From: an uncultured Eubacteriaceae bacterium
GTDB taxonomy: Bacteria > Bacillota > Clostridia > Eubacteriales > Anaerofustaceae
Assembly: GCA_947058225.1 (NCBI GenBank)
Contig: CAMSGF010000009.1
Span: 1 to 11,610 of the forward strand
Reading direction: 5' to 3'
DNA length: 11,610 nt
Under the pieces are notes generated by a model. It had not been told where the DNA came from. It searched no databases and saw only the letters and a program-made list of their open reading frames with translations. This document shows, piece by piece, positions 1 through 7,212 of this stretch. Each line of letters starts with the position of its first letter. The stretch's first letter is position 1. Position numbers and translations under genes: made by a program.

Positions 1-4
1 GCGG

Positions 5-25
5 GTGAAGTGCGATGCACTTCAC
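5..25. repeat. Short perfect inverted repeat (9-bp stem, 3-base loop)
   Basis: GTGAAGTGC at 5-13 and GCACTTCAC at 17-25 are exact reverse complements around the loop GAT. It is the first of three consecutive palindromes at the left edge, downstream of the leftward operon. It has no T-tract, so it is more likely a dispersed extragenic repeat or an mRNA-end structure than a terminator. This is an inference from form only. Confidence 0.6.
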
Positions 26-28
26 TAA

Positions 29-49
29 CAGGCGAATTTAATTCGCCTG
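29..49. repeat. Short perfect inverted repeat (9-bp stem, 3-base loop)
   Basis: CAGGCGAAT at 29-37 and ATTCGCCTG at 41-49 are exact reverse complements around the loop TTA. It has the same stem and loop size as the neighbouring repeat at 5-25 but an unrelated sequence. No function can be assigned from the window. Confidence 0.6.
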
Positions 50-51
50 AA

Positions 52-105
52 CTTTTAAAAGGGAGTATTTTGAAAATTAATTTTCAAAATACTCCCTTTT
101 AAAAG
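52..105 (-). terminator. Perfect 54-bp palindrome, probable terminator of the leftward operon
   Basis: Positions 52-78 are the exact reverse complement of 79-105, with no mismatch or spacer. The core stem GGGAGTATTTTG / CAAAATACTCCC is followed by TTTT on both strands, so it could terminate transcription in either direction. It lies about 137 bases past the stop codon of the last leftward gene, and no other strong terminator candidate was noticed in between. Terminator function is inferred. The perfection and length are directly seen and are unusual for a simple terminator. Confidence 0.6.
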
Positions 106-118
106 CCGCCGCCTCCCC
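105..118. repeat. GC-rich tract (GCCGCCGCCTCCCC)
   Basis: A pure C/G-rich block (with one T) sits in otherwise AT-rich DNA beside the 54-bp palindrome. On the minus strand, the transcript sense of the operon to its right, it reads as GGGG and three GG runs. A similar G-rich block lies at 11549-11566 downstream of the rightward operon. The rest of 119-241 is AT-rich, and I see nothing recognisable in it. Confidence 0.45.
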
Positions 119-241
119 TTCTTTTATCCTTTTTTATCATCTCTTTTAAATCTTTAAATATTATGTTTATACTTATTCCTTTATATATCTATATTTTCTT
201 TACACATTCATACTTTCACATACTGCTTATAATATAAAAAC

Positions 242-805
242 TCAATCATATTCCCTTATAATCTCCCTTGCAATTTCCATTTTTTTTCTTCTTTGTTTCA
301 TTGCATTTTGCTCGATGTATTTATGGGCTTCGTTTTCGCTCATTTTTTCATGTTCTATTAAAAGGCACTTTGCCCTGTCGACTGCTTTTATCTCTTCAAT
401 TTTATTTTTTAATCTGTCATTTTCATTTTTTATTCCAAGGATTTTTCGCCTTATTGATTTTTGTAAGATATACGCTTGATAAAGCGTTTCTTTGTTAAGC
501 GGTCTTGATACGACTGTTATCCCAAACTCTTCTGTTTTTTCTCTTATTTCTTCCGATATGTCTTTTTTTACAACCAATATTGTATTTATATTTAGCTCCT
601 CACTGAAATAAATTGCAAGTTCACTTCCAAATTCATCATTAAGGGGTGTGTTTATAATGGCAAAGTCAATGTCCTTTTCATTTGCGATTCTTCTGGCTTC
701 TCCACCATTTAAGGAGGATATGTGTTTCTTTTTAGCTGCGTTAAAAAAGCCTTCAAAAAAAGCTGTCGTTTTCTCATTAGCAGCGACAATTAAACTAAGC
801 TCCAA
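242..805 (-). CDS. ANTAR-domain transcription antitermination regulator with pseudo-receiver
   Basis: This 187-residue protein is a two-domain RNA-binding antiterminator of the AmiR/NasR/EutV type. Residues 1-115 look like a response-regulator receiver fold, but the phospho-acceptor place at the end of the third strand (about N52 in DFAIIN) is Asn. The acidic pair after the first strand is missing and the usual Lys-Pro is Arg-Pro (101-102), so classical phosphorylation is unlikely. Residues 116-142 are probably coiled coil, and 130-185 match the ANTAR domain, with a typical AKCLLIEHEKMSENEAHKYI core and an IAREII end. Translation starts at a TTG at 805, eight bases after a strong GGGAGG (814-819); no ATG fits. 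It is the last gene of the leftward operon, 32 bases after glnA, so it should be under its own control. Its likely targets are the three hexaloop hairpins at 7203-7224, 7347-7360 and 9642-9659. A glnA-linked ANTAR regulator called NitR is known from Clostridium. Confidence 0.93.
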   Translation of the reverse strand: MELSLIVAANEKTTAFFEGFFNAAKKKHISSLNGGEARRIANEKDIDFAIINTPLNDEFGSELAIYFSEELNINTILVVKKDISEEIREKTEEFGITVVSRPLNKETLYQAYILQKSIRRKILGIKNENDRLKNKIEEIKAVDRAKCLLIEHEKMSENEAHKYIEQNAMKQRRKKMEIAREIIREYD

Positions 806-837
806 ATAAATTACCTCCCTTTAAAATTTTGTTTGTC

Positions 838-2112
838 TTAATGAATTGTGAAATACCTGTGCTCTTGAAGTTCTTCGTCCGTTTCAAGTTCTTCCTCTTT
901 TTTCCTTATAAATGTATTTATTATATCATTTGGAAAATATTTTTTTATAAAAGCACTTTCTTTAAATATTGACAGTGCCTCTTCAAAAGAAGATGGGAGC
1001 ATTTTTGTGTCTTTTTCAATAACGGATGAATCAGTGCTGTTTGTAAGCTCTTCCTTATTTTTTATTCCCTCAAGCCCCGCATATATGATACACGCATAAG
1101 CTAAATATGGGTTTGTCGTTGGGTCAAGGCTTCTAAGCTCTATTTTTGCATTTTCTTCATCTGATACGAGTCTTATAAGCTGTGAACGGTTTTGTTTTGA
1201 CCACGTTATATATTTTGGAGCCTCAAATTCTCCAAATCTCTTATATGAATTTCTGGTTGGATTAAGTATGGCAGTTATTTCCCTTATTCTGTTCATTATC
1301 CCCGCAATAAAATATTTCCCGTCTTTTATGGGACAAGAGTCAAGGAATAGATTTTGTTTATCTTTTGATAAATATAGGTTTAGATGAAGTCCGCTGCCGC
1401 TTTCATATTTTAAAGGCTTTGGCATAAATGAAGCGTATCCTCCGTATTTTGCCGCAATAGATTTTACAACCCACTTAAGTGTTATTAAATCATCAGCTGA
1501 GGTTAATGGATTTGAATATCTAAAGTCAATCTCATTTTGTCCTGGCCCATGTTCATGGTGTGAGCTTTTTGGGGTTATTCCCATTTCTTCAAGGCTTAAA
1601 CAGATATCCCTTCTGATATTTTCTCCTTTATCCAAAGGGGATATATCAAAAAAGCCCCCCTCGTCATAAGGAATTTTTGTCGGATAGCCCTCATCATCGG
1701 TTTTAAAGACATAAAATTCACATTCGTTTCCGATTTTGAATTGATACCCTGTATCATTTAATTCTTTTACTGCCTTTCTTAAAATTGCCCTTGAACTTGA
1801 ATTGAATTCTTTTTTATCAGGGGTTAAAACGTCACATATGAAACGCATAACCCTGCCCTCCGATGGTCTCCATGGGAGAATTGACATCGTCAAGGCATCG
1901 GGGAAAAGGAGTAAATCTCCTTCATTTACATTCATAAAGCCATCGACTGAGGATGCGTCAAACGGTATTCCTCTTTTAAATGCTCTTTCCATCTGGTTTG
2001 ACATAATCGAGAGGTTTTTTTGTACTCCGAATATGTCGGTAAAGACCAGCCTTATAAATTTTACATCATTTTCTTCAATAAAATTTAAAACTTCTTTGGT
2101 TGTATTATCCAT
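838..2112 (-). CDS. glnA: Glutamine synthetase, type I (GSI-alpha-like)
   Basis: The enzyme joins ammonium to glutamate with ATP. At 424 residues it is slightly shorter than the usual GSI-alpha of about 444. Visible family motifs are DASSVDGF (52-59), the metal ligands in NECEF (E130, E132), HGPGQNEI (188-195), GSGLH with H243, NSYKR (288-292), the flap EAP (E297), WSKQNRS with R309, ELRSLD (325-330) and NPYLA. I see no adenylylation-type Tyr segment, as expected for the alpha group. Two oddities stand out. The position matching the feedback Arg62 of Bacillus subtilis is N61, and the flap loop reads FGEFEAP, one residue shorter than the usual LVPGYEAP. The start follows AGGAGG at 2117-2122. 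The gene sits between the GXGXG gene and the ANTAR regulator in the same operon as glutamate synthase, so product and consumer of glutamine are made together. Confidence 0.95.
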   Translation of the reverse strand: MDNTTKEVLNFIEENDVKFIRLVFTDIFGVQKNLSIMSNQMERAFKRGIPFDASSVDGFMNVNEGDLLLFPDALTMSILPWRPSEGRVMRFICDVLTPDKKEFNSSSRAILRKAVKELNDTGYQFKIGNECEFYVFKTDDEGYPTKIPYDEGGFFDISPLDKGENIRRDICLSLEEMGITPKSSHHEHGPGQNEIDFRYSNPLTSADDLITLKWVVKSIAAKYGGYASFMPKPLKYESGSGLHLNLYLSKDKQNLFLDSCPIKDGKYFIAGIMNRIREITAILNPTRNSYKRFGEFEAPKYITWSKQNRSQLIRLVSDEENAKIELRSLDPTTNPYLAYACIIYAGLEGIKNKEELTNSTDSSVIEKDTKMLPSSFEEALSIFKESAFIKKYFPNDIINTFIRKKEEELETDEELQEHRYFTIH

Positions 2113-2128
2113 ATATCCTCCTAATTAA

Positions 2129-2854
2129 CTAATGCTTCGTGTAAAGCTGTTTGTATGGGTTATTTGTGTTTGGTTTTATCACATAAAATGTAGAATCTAA
2201 TATTTCTTTTTCATTTTCTTCAAATTTATCACAAAACTTTTTTATAAGCTCTGCTATTTCTTTTTTGTCATTTACCTTTTCTACTATCAGTTTCTCCCTG
2301 TCTATGTATTCGGGTTTTTTATCTGTCCTTATATATATTTTACCACCATGCATACCTGTTCCGCAAAAATTACTTATAGGAGGGTCATTTTTGTCATTTT
2401 TAAGTCCAAGCACCAATATTATTCCACCTGCCTGATATTCTCCAAGGAAACTTCCCGCTTTTCCTCCGATTACAATGTGCGGAATTTTATCTTTATATGC
2501 TTTCATATGAATTCCCGCCCTGTAGCCTACATCGCCTTTTATGTATATTTCCCCACCTCTCATCGCATATCCTGTGGCATCGCCGCTGTTTCCGTATATC
2601 GTAATGGAGCCGTCATTCATCGTATCTCCCGTAGCATCTTGTGCATTTCCCTTTATTTCTATTTTCGCTCCATCTAAATACGCACCTATCGCATTTCCTG
2701 GCGTTCCGTTTATGTTTATATTTTTCCCAAAAAGCCCAGCTGCGATAAACCTTTGTCCGATTACATTATTTAATATAACAAATTTATCATCGGTTTTGTT
2801 AATTTTTTCATTAATTTCTTTATGTGATAACTTATTACAATCAATATTCGTCAT
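2129..2854 (-). CDS. Stand-alone GXGXG domain of glutamate synthase (GltB3-like)
   Basis: This 241-residue protein is almost entirely the right-handed beta-helix that forms the C-terminal part of the large glutamate synthase subunit. Residues about 45-175 show the repeating Gly pattern, for example GNAQDATGDTMNDGSI, GNSGDATGYAMRGGEI and GDVGYRAGIHM. The domain is structural: it bridges the amidotransferase and synthase parts and has no catalytic residues. The related FwdC/FmdC subunits have the same fold, but the neighbours make glutamate synthase the better reading. The start at 2854 overlaps the stop of the reductase gene by one base (TAATG). Its ribosome site AGGAGGTG (2862-2869) lies inside the reductase coding end, so translation is probably coupled. 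The C-terminal 60 residues are charged and outside the helix. Confidence 0.88.
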   Translation of the reverse strand: MTNIDCNKLSHKEINEKINKTDDKFVILNNVIGQRFIAAGLFGKNININGTPGNAIGAYLDGAKIEIKGNAQDATGDTMNDGSITIYGNSGDATGYAMRGGEIYIKGDVGYRAGIHMKAYKDKIPHIVIGGKAGSFLGEYQAGGIILVLGLKNDKNDPPISNFCGTGMHGGKIYIRTDKKPEYIDREKLIVEKVNDKKEIAELIKKFCDKFEENEKEILDSTFYVIKPNTNNPYKQLYTKH

Positions 2855-4089
2855 TATTTTACACCTCCTAAAGTTTCATCTCGGTATTTTCTTGAAAAGG
2901 CCATAAGCTGAGGTTTGTCTTTTATAAGCTCGAAGTCAATTTGTCTTAAATCGATTTTTTCCCTTATAAGCTTTGTATAGATACCACACCTTCTGACATC
3001 TCCTATTATGATAAAGCCTTTTAAGAGATTGTTTTTATATATGAGTCTTTTATAATTTGTTTCATTTTCATTTATATCTATATAGCTTTCTCCCTCATAT
3101 GAGCCTGCTGTTACCATATGAAGCCCGAAAAGCCCAAGAGAATTCATCGGCATAGCATTGTCATAGGTTTTATCTCCTCCTGCCATATTGATTCCTGCTG
3201 TTTCTCCCTTTAAATACGCATTTGGAAGAAGTGCCAATACTTTTGTATCATCGCTTGTTATATCATAACTTTCAGTGCAGTCTCCCGCAGCATAAATATC
3301 TTTATTTGATGTCTTTCCCTTTTCATCTGTTATGATTGCCCTGTTTGTTTTAAGTCCTGTTTCCTTTGCAAGCTCGGTATTTGCTCTCACCCCGACTGCG
3401 ATTACGAATATATCGTATTCTATTTCCTTTCCGCTTTTTAAAATGGCATTTTTTTCATCGATTGAATCTATGCTGTCGTCTAAAATTAAGTTTACGCCTT
3501 TATTCTCAATATGTTTTGTTACTATTTTACACCCGTCTTCATCTAAAATACTCGGTAAAATTCTCTTCGCAAGGTCAACGACTGTTACGCTTTTCACCTT
3601 ATCCATAACAGCCTCCGCACATTTTAGTCCTATAAGTCCTGCACCGAGAATCAAGACATTTTTATTTTCTGTGAGTTTTTTCTTTAAGGAAAGTGCATCG
3701 TCAAGTGTCATAAAAGTAAACTTGTTTTTTACCTTTTCAATTCCCTTGATTTCAGGGATAAAAGGTCTTGAACCTGTGGCTATCATAAGTTTATCATATG
3801 CTATTTTTTCATTGTTATTTAATATTACAACTTTATTTTTATCATTGATTTTTATAACTTCTCTTCCAAGATAGGTCTTACAGTTTTGCTTTTCATAAAA
3901 GTCGTCCTCTCTGTATCTCATCTTTTCAAGCGAAGTCTTTTCTTCTATTAAATAAGAGATAAGAGGTCTTGAATATATAAATGTATCTTCCTTTGAGATA
4001 ACTGTGATTTCAGACTTTTTATCCACACTTCTTATTCCCTCAATACAGCCTATGGCTGCGATTGAACTTCCTATAATTACATATTTCAT
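2854..4089 (-). CDS. FAD/NAD(P)-dependent oxidoreductase, likely electron-input subunit of split glutamate synthase
   Basis: This 411-residue flavoprotein belongs to the pyridine nucleotide-disulfide oxidoreductase class I fold, like NADH:rubredoxin and nitrite reductase flavin subunits. The N-terminal FAD site is a variant GSSIAAIG (7-14), ATGSRP (104-109) is the second FAD contact, GAGLIG (149-154) is the NAD(P) site, and AAGDCTE (267-273) is the C-terminal FAD motif. No redox-active CxxC disulfide is apparent. It probably replaces the GltD small subunit: GltD carries its own N-terminal Fe-S domain, which this protein lacks, and the polyferredoxin encoded just upstream can supply those clusters. 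The start at 4089 lies three bases after the ferredoxin stop, with an AGGAAAGGGG ribosome site in the ferredoxin end. The exact electron donor (NADH, NADPH or ferredoxin) cannot be told from sequence. Confidence 0.87.
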   Translation of the reverse strand: MKYVIIGSSIAAIGCIEGIRSVDKKSEITVISKEDTFIYSRPLISYLIEEKTSLEKMRYREDDFYEKQNCKTYLGREVIKINDKNKVVILNNNEKIAYDKLMIATGSRPFIPEIKGIEKVKNKFTFMTLDDALSLKKKLTENKNVLILGAGLIGLKCAEAVMDKVKSVTVVDLAKRILPSILDEDGCKIVTKHIENKGVNLILDDSIDSIDEKNAILKSGKEIEYDIFVIAVGVRANTELAKETGLKTNRAIITDEKGKTSNKDIYAAGDCTESYDITSDDTKVLALLPNAYLKGETAGINMAGGDKTYDNAMPMNSLGLFGLHMVTAGSYEGESYIDINENETNYKRLIYKNNLLKGFIIIGDVRRCGIYTKLIREKIDLRQIDFELIKDKPQLMAFSRKYRDETLGGVK

Positions 4090-4092
4090 TTT

Positions 4093-4524
4093 TTAACCCC
4101 TTTCCTCATAAACTATCGCATTGTTTGGACATCCCTTTACGCATTGTGGAGAGCCGAAGCTGTTTTTCATACATAATTCGCATTTATCAACAACTCCATC
4201 TTCATCAGGCTCTATCGCCCCGTACGGACACGATAAGACGCATGTAAAACAACCGATACACTTATTTTTATCTATATTTATTACTCCCTCATTTATACTT
4301 AACGCTCCGCTTATGCACCCTTTTACACAGTATGGTTCATTGCAATGTCTGCATGATACTGCAGATGTTACGCCGTTTAATTCTTCTATTTTTATCTTCG
4401 GTCTTATTTTTATATTTTTAAGTGCTTTTACCATATCCGATTCGTTTGAATTGGCATAGGCACAGTAATATTCGCATAAATGACAGCCTAAGCACCATTT
4501 TTCGTTCACATAAATTCTTTTCAT
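4093..4524 (-). CDS. Four-cluster [4Fe-4S] polyferredoxin (HycB/DmsB-like), glutamate synthase-associated
   Basis: This 143-residue protein carries exactly sixteen cysteines in four groups: C11/C14/C17/C21, C58/C61/C66/C70, C89/C92/C95/C99 and C115/C118/C128/C132. That is enough for four [4Fe-4S] clusters. The spacing CX2CX4CX3C and CX2CX8CX3C is typical of the electron-transfer subunits of molybdoenzymes, hydrogenases and formate lyase complexes. There is no signal peptide or membrane helix, so it acts in the cytoplasm. Its place between the synthase and the reductase genes argues that it wires electrons from the flavoprotein to the FMN/Fe-S synthase subunit. The start at 4524 has an AGGAG inside the end of the synthase gene, whose stop lies one base away, which suggests coupled translation. 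Confidence 0.9.
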   Translation of the reverse strand: MKRIYVNEKWCLGCHLCEYYCAYANSNESDMVKALKNIKIRPKIKIEELNGVTSAVSCRHCNEPYCVKGCISGALSINEGVINIDKNKCIGCFTCVLSCPYGAIEPDEDGVVDKCELCMKNSFGSPQCVKGCPNNAIVYEERG

Positions 4525-4525
4525 A

Positions 4526-6031
4526 TTATTCTCCTGCGTGTTTTATTCCAAGTATTTCGAGTTCTTTTTCATTAAGTCCGACACCCCTTAACATAAGTCT
4601 GTTGCCCTTTAATGACTCGATTGAATTTATTCCCATTCCGCCCATCATTTCTTTTATCTCGTGCGTCCATGCGTTGATTAAGTTTACGACTCTCTTGTAG
4701 CCTAAATTAGGGTTTAATCTTCTTACAAGGTCCTCTCTTTGTGTTGCGATTCCCCAGTTGCAAAGTCCGCTTTGGCAGTTCCTGCAAAGATGACATCCAA
4801 GCGCCATAAGTGCGGAGGTTGCGATGTATACTGCATCCGCTCCAAGTGCGATGGCCTTTACTATGTCCGCACTGCTTCTGATACTTCCACCGACAACTAA
4901 AGATACGTTGTTTCTTATTCCCTCTGCCCTAAGCCTTTCATCGACACTTGCAAGGGCCAGTTCAATCGGAATTCCAACATTATCTCTTATTCTCGTAGGT
5001 GCTGCTCCTGTTCCTCCCCTAAAGCCGTCAATGGCTATTATATCCGCTCCGCTTCTTGCGATACCGCTTGCGATTGCTGCAACGTTATGGACTGCGGAAA
5101 TTTTAACTATGACGGGTTTAGTGTAATTTGTGGCCTCTTTAAGTGAAAATACGAGCTGTCTTAAATCTTCGATTGAATATATATCGTGGTGCGGTGCGGG
5201 GGATATTGCATCACTTCCCTTTGGAATCATTCTCGTCTTTGAAATATCTTCTCCTACCTTTTCTCCTGGAAGATGTCCTCCGATTCCGGGTTTTGCCCCC
5301 TGACCCATTTTTATTTCGACCGCACAGCCTGCGTTTAAATACTCTTTATGTACTCCAAATCTTCCCGATGCGACCTGAACTATCGTATGTTTTCCATACT
5401 GATAAAAATCTTCGTGAAGTCCGCCTTCTCCCGTATTATAAACTATACCAAGCTCCTTTGCAGCCCTTGCGAGAGATTCATGGGCGTTGTAGCTTATTGA
5501 GCCGTAGGACATGGCTGAAAACATAATCGGAACTTCAAGTTTTATCTGCGGAGGGAGATTATCTACAATCTTCCCGTTTTCATCTCTTTCTATATCGATA
5601 TTTTTCTTTCCAAGTGATACCCTCGTTTCCATCGGTTCTCTTAGGGGGTCTATGGACGGGTTTGTAACCTGTGAAGCGTTTATTAACATCTTATCAAAGT
5701 AAACCGGATATTCTTTTGGGTTTCCCATTGAAGATAATAACACTCCGCCTGTTTCTGCCTGCCTGTATATATCTTCTATAACTTCACTGTTCCACGATGA
5801 GTGTGGTCTGAAAGTATGGTCTGTCTTTACTATTTTTAATGCTTTTGTCGGACAAAGGCTTACACACCTGTGACAGCATACGCATTTGCTCTCATCGCTT
5901 AACATAACTTTGCTTTCTTCATTGTAATAATGCACTTCATTTGCACATTGTCTTTCGCAGACTCTACAGCTTATACATCTGTCCTGATTTCTTATAACTT
6001 CAAATTTAGGGTATAAAAAATTTATCGCCAT
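4526..6031 (-). CDS. Glutamate synthase central/FMN domain protein with N-terminal 2[4Fe-4S] ferredoxin (GltB2-like, archaeal type)
   Basis: This 501-residue subunit carries out the reductive transfer of ammonia to 2-oxoglutarate. Residues 15-62 form a bacterial-type two-cluster ferredoxin (C19/C22/C25/C29 and C50/C53/C56/C60). From about 90 onward it is the FMN-binding glutamate synthase barrel, with GEGGLHEDFY (201-210), KMGQGAKPGIGGHLPGEKV (241-259), DGFRGGTGAAP (335-345) and GADAVYIATSALMALGC (397-413). C413, C416, C419 and C424 before NWGIATQ are the place of the synthase Fe-S cluster. This is the architecture of archaeal-type GltB, without the fused amidotransferase and GXGXG domains, which are separate genes here. 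The start follows GGAGGGAG, and its ATG overlaps the stop of the amidotransferase gene (TAATG). Very similar proteins are labelled glutamate synthase-related or FMN-binding. Confidence 0.93.
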   Translation of the reverse strand: MAINFLYPKFEVIRNQDRCISCRVCERQCANEVHYYNEESKVMLSDESKCVCCHRCVSLCPTKALKIVKTDHTFRPHSSWNSEVIEDIYRQAETGGVLLSSMGNPKEYPVYFDKMLINASQVTNPSIDPLREPMETRVSLGKKNIDIERDENGKIVDNLPPQIKLEVPIMFSAMSYGSISYNAHESLARAAKELGIVYNTGEGGLHEDFYQYGKHTIVQVASGRFGVHKEYLNAGCAVEIKMGQGAKPGIGGHLPGEKVGEDISKTRMIPKGSDAISPAPHHDIYSIEDLRQLVFSLKEATNYTKPVIVKISAVHNVAAIASGIARSGADIIAIDGFRGGTGAAPTRIRDNVGIPIELALASVDERLRAEGIRNNVSLVVGGSIRSSADIVKAIALGADAVYIATSALMALGCHLCRNCQSGLCNWGIATQREDLVRRLNPNLGYKRVVNLINAWTHEIKEMMGGMGINSIESLKGNRLMLRGVGLNEKELEILGIKHAGE

Positions 6032-7134
6032 TATAATACTCCCTCCTTTACTTTTATTATTACGCCCTCTCCGCCTTTTGGAGCGTATATATCATCTAAT
6101 TCTTTTTCAACGACTCTTATCGCACTTTCTTCGCTTGCGATATAAACTGTGTCATTCTTTTTGCCGACTACCATTGAGCGAAGCTTTAATCTGTCATTTA
6201 AAGCCATAAGTCCGCCCTCAAAGCCTAAAAGAATGGAAAACGGCCCTGTTATTAACATTGAGTTAAAGACGGTTCTAAGGTATGTATATCTTTTCTTATC
6301 CTCTTCGTCCATGTGTTCAATCGTATCCCAAAACGGAGCTGCTATAACCTGTGTCATTTCCTCCATCGTGAGATTTTTCTTTCTTAAAAGATAATCTATC
6401 ATATACGTTATAACTTCTGTATCCGTTAAAAGAGTGCAGGTATATCCAAACATTTCAATAAATCTTCTGTTTGCATCATAAGAAGATATTTCTCCGTTGT
6501 GGACTATGGAATAGTCAAGGAGGGTGAAAGGATGTGCCCCTCCCCACCAGCCCGGTGTGTTGGTCGGGTATCTTCCATGTGCCGTCCAGGAATACCCTTC
6601 GTATTCTTCAAGTCTGTAAAATCTTCCGACATCTTCCGGGTATCCAACAGCTTTAAAAGCCCCCATATTTTTCCCGGAAGAAAAGACAAAACAGCCTTTA
6701 AATTCAGAGTTTATCTTCATAACACTTCTTACGACAAATTCCCTCTCGTCTAATTGGAGTCTTTCCAAAACAGATTTTTTAGGCAAGATGAAATATTTAT
6801 ATATTAAAGGTACGTTTGTTATGGAGACTGTCTTTCTCGTCTTCATAACGGACACTTCAACTATGTCATAATTTCTTTCCAAATATTTTTCACATTCCTT
6901 TTTTGATATATTATCGTCAAAGAACAAATGAAAAGCATAATAATCTTTGTATTTTGGATAGATTCCATATGCAGCAAAGCCACCTCCGAGTCCGTTTGAC
7001 CTGTCGTGCATTACTTCAATAGATTTTATTATGTCTTCTCCGTTTATCTTTTTCCCATCGGTATTGATTATGCCGCTTATGGCACAACCTGAAGGGATTC
7101 TCACATTCCCTTCCATATACTTTTCAGCTATCAT
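6031..7134 (-). CDS. Stand-alone class II glutamine amidotransferase domain of glutamate synthase (GltB1-like)
   Basis: This subunit hydrolyses glutamine to provide ammonia for the synthase subunit. From the chosen start it has 367 residues. The N-terminal-nucleophile fold is visible as SGCAISGI (C17 nucleophile), HGRYPTNT (186-193), HNGEI (212-216) and TDTE (237-240). C17 is not next to the initiator Met, so a 16-residue propeptide would have to be removed to free it, as in large glutamate synthase subunits. I chose the ATG at 7134 because AGGAGGTG (7142-7149) lies seven bases upstream. An in-frame ATG at 7182 has no ribosome site and lies inside the terminator hairpin of the leader. It is the first gene of the seven-gene leftward operon and overlaps the synthase gene by one base. 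The segment after 260 is specific to the glutamate synthase version of the fold. Confidence 0.9.
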   Translation of the reverse strand: MIAEKYMEGNVRIPSGCAISGIINTDGKKINGEDIIKSIEVMHDRSNGLGGGFAAYGIYPKYKDYYAFHLFFDDNISKKECEKYLERNYDIVEVSVMKTRKTVSITNVPLIYKYFILPKKSVLERLQLDEREFVVRSVMKINSEFKGCFVFSSGKNMGAFKAVGYPEDVGRFYRLEEYEGYSWTAHGRYPTNTPGWWGGAHPFTLLDYSIVHNGEISSYDANRRFIEMFGYTCTLLTDTEVITYMIDYLLRKKNLTMEEMTQVIAAPFWDTIEHMDEEDKKRYTYLRTVFNSMLITGPFSILLGFEGGLMALNDRLKLRSMVVGKKNDTVYIASEESAIRVVEKELDDIYAPKGGEGVIIKVKEGVL

Positions 7135-7141
7135 AATTTTA

Positions 7142-7149
7142 CACCTCCT
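7142..7149 (-). promoter_or_regulatory. Ribosome binding site deciding the start of the amidotransferase gene
   Basis: The minus strand reads AGGAGGTG, a near-perfect Shine-Dalgarno match, seven bases before the ATG at 7134. It lies downstream of the leader terminator (7167-7212), so only read-through transcripts carry it. It rules out the longer in-frame start at 7182. Confidence 0.85.
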
Positions 7150-7166
7150 GCTTGACTGCAATAAAC

Positions 7167-7212
7167 AAAAAGAGTCCGTCAAAAGAGCATAGAATACCCT
7201 TTTAACGAACTC
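7167..7212 (-). terminator. Leader intrinsic terminator (attenuator) of the glutamate synthase operon
   Basis: On the minus strand 7212-7197 (GAGTTCGTTAAAAGGG) pairs over 16 positions with 7187-7172 (CTCTTTTGACGGACTC), with three G-U pairs and no mismatch. Three more inner pairs close a three-base loop. Five T follow at 7171-7167. It lies between the predicted promoter and the first gene, so it should stop transcription unless prevented. Its 5' arm contains the whole 3' arm of the ANTAR-type hairpin at 7203-7224, so the two are mutually exclusive. Confidence 0.85.

Noticed and set aside
1..118. CRISPR array at the left edge
   Set aside because: The three palindromes have different sequences and no regularly spaced direct repeats.
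7135..7182. Longer amidotransferase start at an ATG at 7182 adding 16 residues
   Set aside because: That ATG has no ribosome site and lies within the leader terminator hairpin, whereas the ATG at 7134 has AGGAGGTG seven bases upstream.
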